Positions 19,697 through 31,634 of a stretch of DNA of 64,000 nt are shown here, piece after piece. Numbering within the stretch: the stretch's first letter is position 1; each line of letters begins with the position of its first letter. Position numbers and translations under genes: made by a program. The stretch covers positions 124,001-188,000 of the forward strand of contig JABYQU010000056.1 in assembly GCA_022264855.1 (NCBI GenBank), given 5' to 3'. The notes beneath the pieces are model-generated. The model searched no databases and had not been told where the DNA came from. It saw only the letters and a program-made list of their open reading frames with translations. This DNA is from Lenzites betulinus (Eukaryota > Basidiomycota > Agaricomycetes > Polyporales > Polyporaceae).

Positions 19697-22058
19697 TCAC
19701 TGCGGCGACGCGCGCGCATGCGACGGGGGGTGCGACGCCCTCATGTACGACTGCGGCTCCGCGCTGTACCCCCCGCGCTCCGCCGCGGGCGACGCGAGCC
19801 ACGGCGGCGGGGGCGGCGCCCCGTTCGCGCTGTGCGGCGCGTGCGGCGGGGGCGGCGGCATCATCCCGTGCGCCTGCCCCGGCGCGCCCACCGGCATGAG
19901 CTGGTACGGGCCCTGGTGCGCGTGCTGCGGCGGGGGAGGGGGCAGCGCGTGCATCGGGGGCTGTTTTGGGGCCTCGTACGGGGAGGGCGGGGGCTGCTGC
20001 TGCTGCTGTTGCTGTTGCGCCTGGCCTTGGTGCTGGGATGGAGGCGGCTGCTGGGGCGGGGGCTGCGAGTGGGACGGTTCGCCGCCGTGGTCGCCGCCGC
20101 TGCTGCTGCCGTTCCCGCGCGCGGACGCGGTGGACGCGCGGAGCGTCTGCAGGTCGATGGGCGGTGCTTTTCCGTTCGCGTCGATCGCCTTGTCGCGCTT
20201 GCGCATCAGCTTCGCGTAATCTGTAGTATAGCTCGTGTCAGCGCCGCGACCACAACTCCTACTACTAGGCGTGGAAGACTCACGCAGGCCACACGCGTTG
20301 CACAGCGTGCGTGCGCCGTCGGGGCCGCGCCGCCATTCAGGGGTTTCGCGGATGTTGCAGGAGTGACACTTTCCAGGAGGGGTAGCTCGCTGTACGACCG
20401 CTGAGTGCGAAGATCGAAGACTCACTGCCAGCCCTTTACTTACGCTGCGCTTCCTGTACTTGTTCTTCTGCTGCCCGGGCTGCGCACCACCCGCGCTCGA
20501 CTGCCGCTTGTTGCGGATGATCTGCATGTCCTGCTCCGCCGTGGACTGCGCCTGGTCGTCGGGGTACGCCATCTGCCCGGGGGCCTGTGCGGGGCGCGTG
20601 GTCAGCTCGCGCAGGCACGCGCCGCATGGGGGCAGGCTGCTCACATCGGAATAGGTCGCCGAGGCAGGCGGCTCGCCGTCTCGGGCCATATCTTCCCAGG
20701 GCCTTTTCGGCGGACGGGGGTGTTCCTCGGCGGGAGTAGCGGTCCCATTCGTGCTTTCTTTGCGCGAAATGTCTTCGCCGGCATCTAGACGTCTCAGGTC
20801 GTCCAGAAGGCGCATCACAATGGACGCGCGGGAGTTCATGTCCTCGATTTCCGGCGGGGTGGGCTGCACATGCGGGTGGCTCGCAGCAGCTTGGCCTGTA
20901 TACAATAAGCAACACGGCCATCCCACAAGACGACCCACGCACTGTAGTGGTTCGCGAAACCGTACAAAACACCGCAGTGCTTCAGTATCTGGACATCGCG
21001 TCGTTGTCAGATATAACATTCCTGGTGTCCGCCACGTTTGCACCCACCTCTGCGATCACATGCTGACGCGCTGCTGCGCGTTCCGCATCCACAGGGCTGG
21101 GCGCGCTGGCGCGGGTCTCCACTGGAGCAGGGACCAGGGGCGTCGTCCGTGTGAAGCCGTTGAATTGCGGCGGAGCGTGCTGGGGCGGCTGCGATGGCGG
21201 GTGCTGCTGCCAGTGCTCAGGAGGTGGAGCGGCAGGAGGGTACGGGCTGGGCGGCGGCTGTGCCTGGTGGTGCGCAGGCGGCTGAGGCATCGGGTAGTGC
21301 CTCTGGGGTATCGGGGGAGGGGGGTACGGTGCGTACCCTGGTGGCGGTCCATGCGAAAACTGCTGCGGGTGTTGCGGCTGCTCATGCGATGGGGGCGCAG
21401 GCGGGGGCGGGCCCTGGTGGTAGCCCGGCGGGGGCGGCTGGGGAGGGTACGACGGATACGCGGTCTGCAGAACCGAACCATATCAAGAACATGGTGCCCA
21501 TCGACAATCGGTTTCAATCGCAACCAGTTAGCGCCATCGTGTGTAAACGCCCTTCACGGGAGAATCTAGGCTTACGTGAGGGGACCGCCCAGGCGAGGCG
21601 CCGACGGCATTGGCCTGCGGACGGGACCTTTTCGACGAGGGGTCCGTGCCGTTCTCTGAACGCGTTGAGCCCGCACTCATCCCGTTGTGCGTTGGCACCC
21701 CCGGCTGGGGCTGCTGTGGGGGCGGGCCCTGGCCCTGGGGCGGGTACGACGCGTCGTGTTTCTGCTGAGCGTACGAGTGCGACTTGGGGGGTGGGTCGTG
21801 CGGAGGTGGCATGTTGGACGAGTGCTGGGGGTGTTGGGGGTGCTGGGGCGGAGGAGGGTTCGACGACGCGTTCGAACGGCCCCAGGACGGGGCATCGTGT
21901 CTCGTACGCGAGTGCTCCGCGCGCCCATTGCCGTTTGCGGAGCCTCCGTCTTGGCCGGGGGGCGGGAAATTGAGGTCCTTGATCGACGGGAGGCGGACAG
22001 AGTCCTGGACGGGCGGCGGAAGGGAGTAGGAGTACTGGGGAGGATGGGAGGAGGACAT
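19697..22058 (-). CDS. GATA-type zinc finger transcription factor (NsdD/SUB-1-like)
   Basis: Nuclear transcription factor of about 650-660 residues in five exons: 22058-21576, 21464-about 21048, about 20863-20444, 20389-20284 and 20220-19697. The exon 2/3 junction is uncertain: the alternative 21041/20895 also keeps the frame. The single finger, built across exons 4 and 5, is CHSCNIRETPEWRRGPDG then CNACGLHYAKLMRK. It is C-x2-C-x18-C-x2-C, and the HYAKL ending is typical of the NsdD/SUB-1 group of developmental regulators. The N-terminal half is Pro/Gln-rich; the C-terminal part has a Gln run and Pro-rich repeats. No PAS domain was seen, so it is not a WC-2 orthologue. An intron splits the finger at CGL/HY. 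Family membership is strong; orthology is inference. Confidence 0.88.
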
Positions 22059-25000
22059 GACGGCGGGGGTGCGGGAGGGACGAGAGAGGCTAGGGGTATA
22101 TCTCGCTGTATCTCCCGATTAACCCGGATCTGGAGAACAATCGGAAAGAGCTAAATACGGACAGCGAGGCGCAGAAATGAGACGAGGAGCGAGAGGATCG
22201 CTCAGACAGCAGAGGAACGTCCCGGAGGGCGAGCAGGGCCGGAATGGAGAGACGGAGCGGAAGAGGAGACGGCGGGGCGAGGAGGAAGAGGGGGAAGAAG
22301 GAGGATGGAAACAAGGAGGAGGAGGAGCCGGCAAACTAGATCACCAACAAATCTGAGCGGAGTCTGAATCTGGCGCGGCGAAATAACGTAGGAATATCGA
22401 AAAATAAACGCCGACGCGTCTGCACGCCGCCGCGTACTGCCCCCGCGCCGCACGCCACCACGCCGTTGCCGCAGCCCACGACGAGCGTGCACGGCGCGGC
22501 AGCGCGGGTGGCTGGGCGGGCGACGAGCAGCAGGGCGGACGGCGATGGGAGGGCGGGCGAGATCCGCATCAGCAATCTGGAGAACCGGCGCCCCCGGGAA
22601 TCTGAGCCCGATACTAGATCCAGCTCCGACTCCGCCTACGTAAAAGTGAAGCCCGCCGCGGTGGACGGCGATTCGCCGGGTCGGCGCCGCTCTTGGCCCC
22701 CACCCCGTCATGCGCGCGGAAGCATTCGCGCAGCCGTCGCCCGTCCGTGTCGTGCCCTGCCAGGCCCTGCGCTGTCGGTGTCTGGGCGAGCGCGACGGCG
22801 ACGCGGGCGGGGGAGATGCGGGTCTCCAGCCACTGCCACCGCGCGAGGGCGTCGATGGGGATCGCTCACGGGCGCGGCGAGATTGGGCAGCTGGGCGCCG
22901 GTGCCTGGTGGGACACGGCTGCCGTTTCGGGAGTTATAATAACGATCTGGATACGGCAGATCACCCTCTTCTTCGGATCTTGCCTGCACCAATCGAGCGT
23001 CCGCCGTCCCGATGCGCGCCTGCGTCACCGCGCCAACAGCCCGGACACACAACCTCCCTCCAGCCTCCTCCGCTCCCCCGCTGCGCCCACACCTGCGTAC
23101 TCCCAGCCCACGCTGCGAGCTGCATTGCACACCAGGGCACGCGCCGGGGCCCGCTGCACCGCGTGTCCCTCGCACGTCCGGCGGCGCCGCGGGCGACTAC
23201 GGGGGCAGCCTAAACCCCAAACGGCAGCGCCTGATCTCGCCCTAAACCGAACGGTGCGCATCTCGACGATACCCGAGCACCAACCCCTCGCTGACTCGTC
23301 CACATGACGCCGCACATTACCGCCAGGACGCCCGCGAAGGCGACCGCAGGCCCCCCATGGCCTCCCAGCGTCCAGTGCACCGTCGCCCGCCGCGCCCCCC
23401 GGTCAGATGCAGCTCGGATCCTGGCACGCACCCCGCCAAACGGTAAAGCTTCGCGACGCGGTCCGCGCTGCAGCGAGGCGCATGCCCCACCCGCCGCCTG
23501 CCCGCTGCGGCCAGCCCGCTGACGCAGATCGGGCGGCGTGCAGATTGCCTCGACACGCCCGATAAGAACCCGCACACGTGTGGCAGGAGCTTCGCGGCGT
23601 TGATGGAGCCTCGCGCTTTCTCCGAGCCCCATACACGGCGCGCGCACTGTGCGGCGCGGCCTCCCCGCCGCTCGAGCCGTGCCTGGGGCATGCGCATGCG
23701 CATGGTGCGCGCTGCACGCCTGCGTTCGCCGGGGCGGCGAGTAGCCTCGTTGTGCAGCGTCCGCGCGCACTCCCATAAAATTCGCGGGATCCGATTCCCT
23801 GCGCAACGTCCTCCCGCCGCAAGATACGCCGATGTGGACACGAACGCGCGCACGGCCACCCAGGCGGCTCGCACAGCACACCTGACGCCTGCAGCCCTCG
23901 GCAGAAGTCGAGCAGACGCAGTGTTGTGGCCGGCGTGCGGCTCGCACACCTCGATCGGCGACACAAGCTCGAGCGCGCACTCCTCCCCTACATTCAGTGA
24001 TATACCCCCACCAGGCTGCAGCGTCCCGAGGAACCAGGGCCCCACCGGGGGCAGCGTCACTCCTGACGCGGTACGGCTCGGGCTGGCGCTGGGGCTGCTA
24101 CTGCGACGGGCACGGGGACGGGACGTGCGACGCGCGACTACCGTGGGGCCTGCCCACCGCGCGGCCGGCCTCCGCGCGCGCTCGCGAAAGGAGCGAGCCC
24201 TCGACGCATCCGCGCACGCACGTCTGGGGCCGGCGGAGCTTGGAGCTTGTTCGCAGAAGCCGCTGCGCACGCAGGGCGGACGAGCGTTCCCGTGCGCCGG
24301 CGCCGCCGCTGTCCGAGTCGGGGGACCAGCACTTAGTACTCAGCATTCAGTACTGCACTGAGTACTGTGGGCGGTGCCTGTGCTGGCAATGCATGCGCAT
24401 CGGGGGATGCCATTGCCAGGGCTATAACGGGCGGGCCCCGCGCCCTGACCATGGGCGAGCTCTCTCCCGGGCCTTCGCGGGCGAGACGCACGGGCCTTGC
24501 CGTCGGTCGATGCGTGGGCGTGGGCTGGCGTGGCGTCTGGCGTGGGTGGGCTCCTGTTGGGACAGAGCCCGATTCGAGGATTTTGCCGAAGAAGGGCCAA
24601 GGCGCGCGGGTGGCCTTCAAGGTGGCCTTGGCTGCTCCGAGCCCGGGGAGCGCACGCCTCAGAGGTATGGGCTGGTATTGGTGCCGGGTGCGTGGGAGGG
24701 CGGCGACATTGACAATAGGTGTGCGGTGCGCGGTGTGTTCCCCATCTCCGAGGCTAGATGCGTGATGGAGCGGCGGTGAGTGCTGCTATTGTCCGATTCC
24801 GTCTGGCTTTTTCGGGCTGACCGACCAGGGGTAGGGACCGTGCGTGATGGATGAGATGAGATGTCCCCCTGCCGCGGCACACGACGTTCGTGTTCGTGCT
24901 TCGAGTCGTCGGCCGGGTGTGTCCACGGACAGACGGACGGAAGGACGTCAGCTGGGGGCCAGCCAGCCTCAGCTCAGGATGCAAGCGGCGGTTCGCAGCC

Positions 25001-26445
25001 GCGGTACACGCCCCGTCCTCGACTCGGAGTCCGAGCCCTTCCTCGAACCGCGTATTCCCCTCGCAAGCCTCGGCAGTGGAGCTAGTGCGGGGCGCGCCCG
25101 CTCGCTCGCGGGAAGGATCGCAGCTGGATCACAGTCGCCGGTCGGCGAGGATCAGGACGTCTTCCGTCTTCCGAAGCGTCGTGGGTCGTGGGTTGTGGGT
25201 CGTGGGTTGTGGGTCGTGAGTTGTGACTTGCGCCAGTGCCAGTGCACACACGGTCCCTCCGCTGCAGCTGAGCTTCTGCAGATGCAGATGCGCATCATGC
25301 CGCGCGCCCTGATGGATCCGCTAAATACTGGCACCAGGCAACGCGCAGGCCTGCTGCTGATCGTCCCAGAATTCGGAAGCCATCCGCTGCCATCCGTCGC
25401 CCGTGGAGTGTCTGTGCTTGATAAGTCGCCGACGAAGGCGATATTGCACAGTCGTCGCCCAGGAGGTAGCAGAAGAATCCCAACGCACAGCAAAGATGGA
25501 TGGCCGTCGACGTCAAGAGGCGTACCGCCCGCCCTCCCGCAAAAGGACTCGGATCCTCTGAGAATTTATCGCCGCTAGCGGGCTAGCAGGGAAGAGCGTG
25601 CGGCCCCCGGCGTGCGCGGCAGAATCCGCAACCCAACCCAGCGCGAACCCGAAGCTGTCAAATAAGCTACGAGGGCGAGCAGCTTCGGTGCGCATTCAGC
25701 CAGAAGGCCGCAGGCGCGCCAGCCGAGCTGCGTACTACTGGCAGCGGGGCGCGCCGCTGGATAAGTACGCTACTAAGCTATAGGTGCCGAAGACGTACTG
25801 GCGCAGCGATGCGGGTAGTGCGCATTGCAACCGCTATATGGTGCGTCTAGTCGCTGCCTCTCGCGCACCGTCAGCTGACTGCAGGGGGCGTTTCATGGCC
25901 ACGCCGCCGCGGGTCTGGACTTGGAACGGGTGCTGCTCGCCTGAGGGGTGGGTGCATGTTCTTAGCTCCTGTGCTGTCACTCGACCCTGGCGAGCACGGC
26001 ACACGGCACGGAGGCTCGGACCAGGGCGCTCAGCGGAGGGACGAGCAGGTGAACGGTGAATGACCCGACGCAGCTGAGAAGTGTGAAGCCGAGAGGATCG
26101 GCTAGGATCGGTCGTGGAATTCGCGCAAGCGTCGGCTAATGGATGGGTCGCGTGCGGTACGCGAGAGGGCGCGTTTCGCGACGCGTTCCTCCGAGCGCGC
26201 GCCTTTTGGACTTCAATATTCAATATTGAACGTTTTGATCAGGCCTCAGGAAGCTGGGCACACTCCTAGTGCTTTTTACACTCTCAGAACGTCACATATC
26301 ATGAGACTTGATACAACGAACAACGATTCTCTCCCTTTATAATACAGGTTACGAGACGCGACGGTCAAACGGACGCATACAGCCTACATCCCGGGCCACC
26401 ACTCTTCCACTGCTCATTCACTGGTACTGGCAGCCGTTCCCATCC
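22059..26445. other. gene-poor GC-rich intergenic block
   Basis: 4.4 kb upstream of the GATA factor. Open frames occur on both strands over the same bases with Arg/Pro/Ala-rich translations and no conserved motifs, as expected from GC-rich sequence without stops. The first part is probably a long 5' leader or promoter. A minisatellite lies at 25178-25227. Confidence 0.55.
25178..25227. repeat. minisatellite, 14-bp unit
   Basis: About three to four copies of GTCGTGGGTTGTGG with slight variation. Confidence 0.8.
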
Positions 26446-26834
26446 TTACTTGCTGGTCTTCTGCGAGACATTGCCGTCAGAGCTGGTGTAGCGGCTGTAC
26501 CCGTCGCCGGTGTTGTAGTAGGTAGAGCCGTTGGAGTTGGAGTAGTAGTAGCTGCCGTCGCTGTAAAGAGCCGCGTTAGGATACACCGCCGTATGACAAT
26601 GATTCGAGCGACAAGTGGTATGGACATACTTGTTGCTGTAGTGGTAGGAGTGGCCACCGCTCTCGCTGACGCGATGGTCGTAGGAGTTACCCTGCGCAAG
26701 ACGGTGTTAGTCATTACAGTTCAAAAGCCAGAACCGGGATGTCGAGACAAAGGGAAACATGATACACATACCTGGTCGTTGACGCCGCGAGACGTCACAT
26801 CGTAAGACTCGCCGGCGTTAGAGTTCTTCGACAT
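26446..26834 (-). CDS. small Ser/Tyr/Asn-rich fungal protein
   Basis: Predicted 79-residue protein with three exons: 26834-26772, 26691-26630 and 26560-26446. The donors are GTATGT, the acceptors CAG, and the frame is kept. Sequence features: MSKNSNAGESYDVTSRG, a central HYSN, then SDG/NDG-SYYYSNSNGSTYYN repeats. Short proteins with repeated SYYYSN/STYYN motifs are, to my recollection, widespread and well expressed in fungi, but without an assigned function. No signal peptide or membrane segment. A TATA box lies about 80 bp upstream of the ATG, compatible with strong or inducible expression. It stands alone in a gene-poor stretch. Confidence 0.8.
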
Positions 26835-26912
26835 GGTGTGTATACGTGTATGAGGTGGCGGAGGTACGAGTAAAGGTGGTGGAGTGCGGGAAAAGACGTG
26901 GGCGTAGGCTGG

Positions 26913-26920
26913 TTTATATA
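26913..26920 (-). promoter_or_regulatory. TATA box of small Ser/Tyr-rich protein gene
   Basis: Minus strand reads TATATAAA about 80 bp before the ATG at 26834. Confidence 0.7.
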
Positions 26921-29900
26921 GGGGCGTTAAGCGCTGAAGCCGCCGAGCACGTTTACGATCGCTCCATCCGTCTTAAGCATGTCGACCCGATAGTATCTGG
27001 TGCTGCGGCAGGAGGGTTGATCAGAATGCAAGGCCCCAGGGGCCGAGGATATGTGCCAGAAAGTACAGGCGGAGAAATATATCGGCCGTAGCAGTGCATG
27101 TATCGTCATCATGGCACACTTCCTGACCCTACGCATTGTTGTACAGACAACCGCACCAACAAGACCTTGACAGCAGCAGTATATACACAGGTCTGATGAC
27201 TATCAAGCTACGCCTCGGAAGGCATGGCCTCCCGTTGTCTGTTTATCATGAGATAAGCCGTACAAAGAGCGGCAACGCGTCCGGACGCGTCGCGTCATTA
27301 AAGACCAAATACGAACAAGCAACACGCCTGTGGCTGCGGTAGCGCCCCTCTGTGCCTGCCACATGGACAACATGCATACACAACGCGTCCCGCCTTGACA
27401 AAGTTGTCGCAGTTCTCTGAGCACTCACTCGATCGCGTACACCCACGGCCATGGCCAGCTATACATATAACATACTCGTCAATGACGCAGATACTTGATA
27501 TTACCCCTGGAATCGCCAGAGGGTCAAGATGAAACGCATACATCCATCACGTTGTCGACTCGGATACCATGACTTGCAACACTAGCAAATTAATACCCGC
27601 CGGTTCCAAGCCCAAGCCTCCGAAACTAACAAACTGAGCTCTGTAGCTACGAGCCACACTTTGTAGACGAATCTGACAAGAAGTTCTTCTGACTGCTTAT
27701 CAACGTTGGTACGTGGATGGGCGACAGGTGAGTGACAATGTGCACAGCTGCCTAGCATCGTATTGAGTCGCTGCTTTTTAGCCAGTGAACGTTGTCCCTG
27801 AGCGGTGAGCTACTAGTCGAGTTGCCTCATGTGTGACTTGCGTCTGCTTGCATGAATGCCGCATTGCATGCGAGAATGAGGTCACCAGTCACTCAGGTAC
27901 GAGATGCCCATTACTGTCGGCATAGCTTTCGCCAACCTAATTCTTCGCAATGTCCACAAAGGTTCACCCCGCTCGAGACGTTGCATGCACAGCTGGGGAT
28001 GGAAGGTACCGAGCGTGCTCCAGTATCTGCTCTCGTTGAACAAGAGGCGCACAGACGAATTCACCGCATCTATATGTACCGGCACCAGATGACGCAGGAC
28101 CGAGACCCAATAGTTCCCGCTCAAGATTTCGAGGAAGTGCATCCTACGTCACACAAGTGCCTGTCCGGCGTGCCTCTTCTTTCGGCTGCTTATCTGCTTC
28201 ATGGCTAAGTTGAGCCCAAATGCGCCCGCTGCAGAACAATGCAAGCATCGGTAGGTTCAGAATCTGCACGGCGGAGTGGCGTATGCTTACCGAACGACGC
28301 TTCAAATGCCACGCAGAGAAGCGAGGAGGTCCCGAATACGCACGAACACTTGTGAGTTCTCTCATCTTCTCAGTGACTTCCACGCGAGATTAATTGAAGG
28401 TCGGAGACAGGACGGCCGTGGACTCCTCGTGTCACATCTGCATCGAGAGGACCATGGTGTTCTCTGCATTGTCCGGGGGCATTACTGTAGTTTCTGTGAG
28501 ACGCCATCTCCTTCCAGAAGTAGTCTATGTGCCACCCGGGCACGACTCGGACGTTGGATTTTGGAACGCACAGCAAAGTGGGTCGCTATAATTGTGGTTC
28601 AATTCGTCTGGCATTCATTGACGCCTTCCTTCCCTGGAAAACGTATAGCCTCTGCGGGGTGGCACACTCCGAGACTCCGAGTTCGGCCATATGATATCGA
28701 ATCCGAGGACTTCTCCGGGGCTTCGCGCTGGTCGTCTCCTCCTGTTTGAGATGACTGGCATAGATAGCCCACCCCGATGCAAACGCGCGTTTTGGCTCAA
28801 CAAGGGGTTAGCGATTAAAGCGTGGATCAGGTATGTCAGGCGTGACCCGTCTTTATCATCATGGCAACTCACAAGGAGCGGAAAGGCAGGTCGTAATATA
28901 CAAGGCATTATCCTGACAAGTTTGAACGGACAATCACATGCTTTATACGGTGAGCAAACCAAACCACGACTCCTAGTGAATTGACACTGCGGACAACCTA
29001 ACCCCCGTCATACGTCGCAGAACATCTAAGACAACATTTACTAATCATTAAGCAAAATGCATACGTATGCAGTCCTTTGGACCCCTTCTACTCCAGGTCT
29101 TTCAGTCCAACCCAAGCCTCGGTACCCAGTACTCAGCACCTGAGCAAAGGCACATCTTCCCGGACATTCCTTCTATCACACAATCTCGGATCCGGGGCGA
29201 CGGAGGCAGCGACGTCATCAATGCGAACTCCCCCACACCCTCCCGCGATGTCATCGCCTTTCCGGCACGCCGCGACAAGGCCGGAGAACAAAGGAAAGAG
29301 AAGACGCTCTCGTCTTCTCATTCCGCCATGCGCCAGCGCGCAATGTCCATCAGACGGGCGCGTTACGGCACCTGCCGCCCTCCCCCTCGCGGCCTCGGAG
29401 TCGAACGGCGAGAGCTCCCCGGAGAAGTCGACGCGTCGGCGCTGCGGGGGCGATCGCCCTTTCGCGGAAAGCGTGATTCGGCGCTGGGTCACGGTGCGGA
29501 CGTCAGGCAATCCATGACATCGACGTGCATCAACGTGCGTGGGGAGGGGCTGAGTCCGGAGTCGTGCTGCGAGGCCGCCCTTGGACTCTGCCTCTCTCCG
29601 GCCGCGGGCGGACGAGCTACCCCCGGAGCACTTCTCGCCTGGCCGATATGTAATGATACTATGGGCGGCCGCAATGGACCACATGCATCCGTTAGGTTCT
29701 ATTGCACCCGAACCCAAAGTTCAGATATCGGTCTGCACTGGAGCCCGCGACTGCCCATGGTCCGTGATTTTTCGTGGCCTTCGCCCGAGCGCGATTCGCT
29801 CGGTCGTTGTGGTGGCCGACGGGGAACTCGCCAGAGCGGTATATCGGGGAGCATATACATCACGGCGTGTGGTGCGCCGTTAGTTCACCGTTCTGCGTTT

Positions 29901-31634
29901 TGGCGATGATACTTGCAGTCACGCGCGCGCTATTGAGCAGAGGCACAGAGGCACGCCGCTTGCGCTGGGGCTCGAGGCTCGTCAGCTTGTCACCTGAAAC
30001 GGGGCATGGGACCCGCCTCGCTTCTACTGAAATTGAGGGAAGATTTGACGGCTCAGCGTTCTAGATAGGATGAAATGCAAAAGTCAAGCACCCGTCGTCA
30101 AGCACTCTGGGTAGCACTGGAGACCATCTTTCCAGCGACGTCGAACAAATAAAATTTTATAGCATACGGAAAGACAAACTGCCCAGATAAGAAACCGTCC
30201 ACCGGACCTCGACGTCCACGGCGATATCCGAGTTTCCCAATGCAACACACAGATGACGAGCTCGCATTCCCACTGCACGCACATACGCCGGGAAAACCCA
30301 GACACCCACCGCAGCTCTGCTTCGTATCGCGGGGCTAGAACTTGCGGCGGGCGACGAAACGCGAGGACGATCGCGCGAGCACGCACACCGCTCGCGCTAC
30401 GACGTCGCGCCATGCGTCTGCCGGCACTTGCGCCTGACGCACTCGGCGGCCGCACGCGCGCAAATGCGAGTCTCACGTCCGCCTCCACGGTGCCCTCGAC
30501 TCCTCCTCCGGCGCGGGCGACGAGTGGCGGACGCGGTGCGACGGGAGCGGTGCGCACTGGATCGGTGAGAAAGCGAAGATGAAGTGTGGGTGGGGCACGG
30601 GCTCGTGGACTGACAAGCTTTGGCTGTCTACGGCGACTGATGGGATCATGAGCCCCTCGGTGCCGGGGATTGTGCGATTTCAGCACTGACGGATTCACGC
30701 GGTGGGGAAGAAGCTTCTCATGCGCCCCATTCGACGACTGCAGGCTTCTGGGGCGATCGGTGGCGAGCTGCGATATGGGCATAGGATGACGAGGAGCCGA
30801 GGACGTTTCGAGGGCGATGTGGGGTAAGCGTTATCCATTAGGGTAAATCTTCAAGGAACGGAGTATCTTTGAGCCATCATGGCGGTGAGTAAACACATGG
30901 GATAGATCGAGACTGCTACAGTTACCGATCTCACATCCAAATCTCACGCGTCTCTCCCAGGTCTGAGGCCGGCCCTCGCTCATCTTATTAGGTGAGCTGT
31001 ACATAAGTCTCGAGACGATTGCAGCGCTGCTGATGCCATGTGGCCGTAGTACGTACAAACCATGCAGAGCGCGCGACCACCCGCCGTCGACGTGCGGGAG
31101 AGCGAAGACGGGGGCTGCGCACAGGTACGCTTAGCCAGTTTGGGGAGATGATGATCGGGGGATCTGAACCGGTTATCGCTCAGAAGAGAAACAGAGGCCC
31201 GGTTGGCGCGGCGCGCTTTCCTGAACTCATGTCCTCTGAACACAATAAGCTCCAGGCGCCCTACGCAACCCCTCTTGTCTGCACTCTGCCCGCTCTCTCT
31301 CTCTCTCGCACAACCACCATCGTAGCCACTTGGACCACCGCTCGTCCCCCCGCCCAGCACAGGATACAGCACAGCGCTCACACTATTCCTGTCAGTGAGA
31401 GCGCCGTACGTTCACTCCCAGCGCGCCGTTATCTATTGCCATTTGCGGTATGTCCAAGACCTTACCATTCAAGCTAGACCCCACTGATACACCCACGCAC
31501 AGACAACCATCACGCCGCCCACCCGATAGTCTCGTGAACAAATTTACTAGCCTTTGGAGATCCCCTCATTTGGCTATACATGGTTGACGTATTAGTCGGT
31601 AACTTCTACGTACGTCTCTTGTCCTTCAACCACG
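26921..31634. other. gene-poor intergenic block
   Basis: About 4.7 kb with no recognisable gene. Several open frames of 80-280 codons occur on both strands but overlap each other and show no family motifs. The only candidate worth naming is a Cys-rich frame at 27300-27543 on the minus strand. Confidence 0.5.
27300..27543 (-). CDS. candidate small Cys-rich protein (weak)
   Basis: 81-codon ATG-initiated frame with ten Cys, most in the second half (SECSENCDN, YACCPCGRH). No convincing signal peptide and no family match recognised. It may be chance. Listed only because the clustered cysteines resemble small fungal Cys-rich proteins. Confidence 0.15.

Noticed and set aside
19697..22058. WC-2 photoreceptor partner for the GATA gene
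   Set aside because: No PAS domain visible; the finger ending HYAKLMRK and the Pro/Gln-rich flanks fit NsdD/SUB-1 better.
22202..24779. Several 150-320 codon frames on both strands
   Set aside because: Low-complexity translations in GC-rich DNA; no homology recognised and no splice-consistent gene model.
29067..29909. 280-codon plus-strand frame
   Set aside because: No domain, no plausible start context, and opposite-strand frames of similar length over the same bases.
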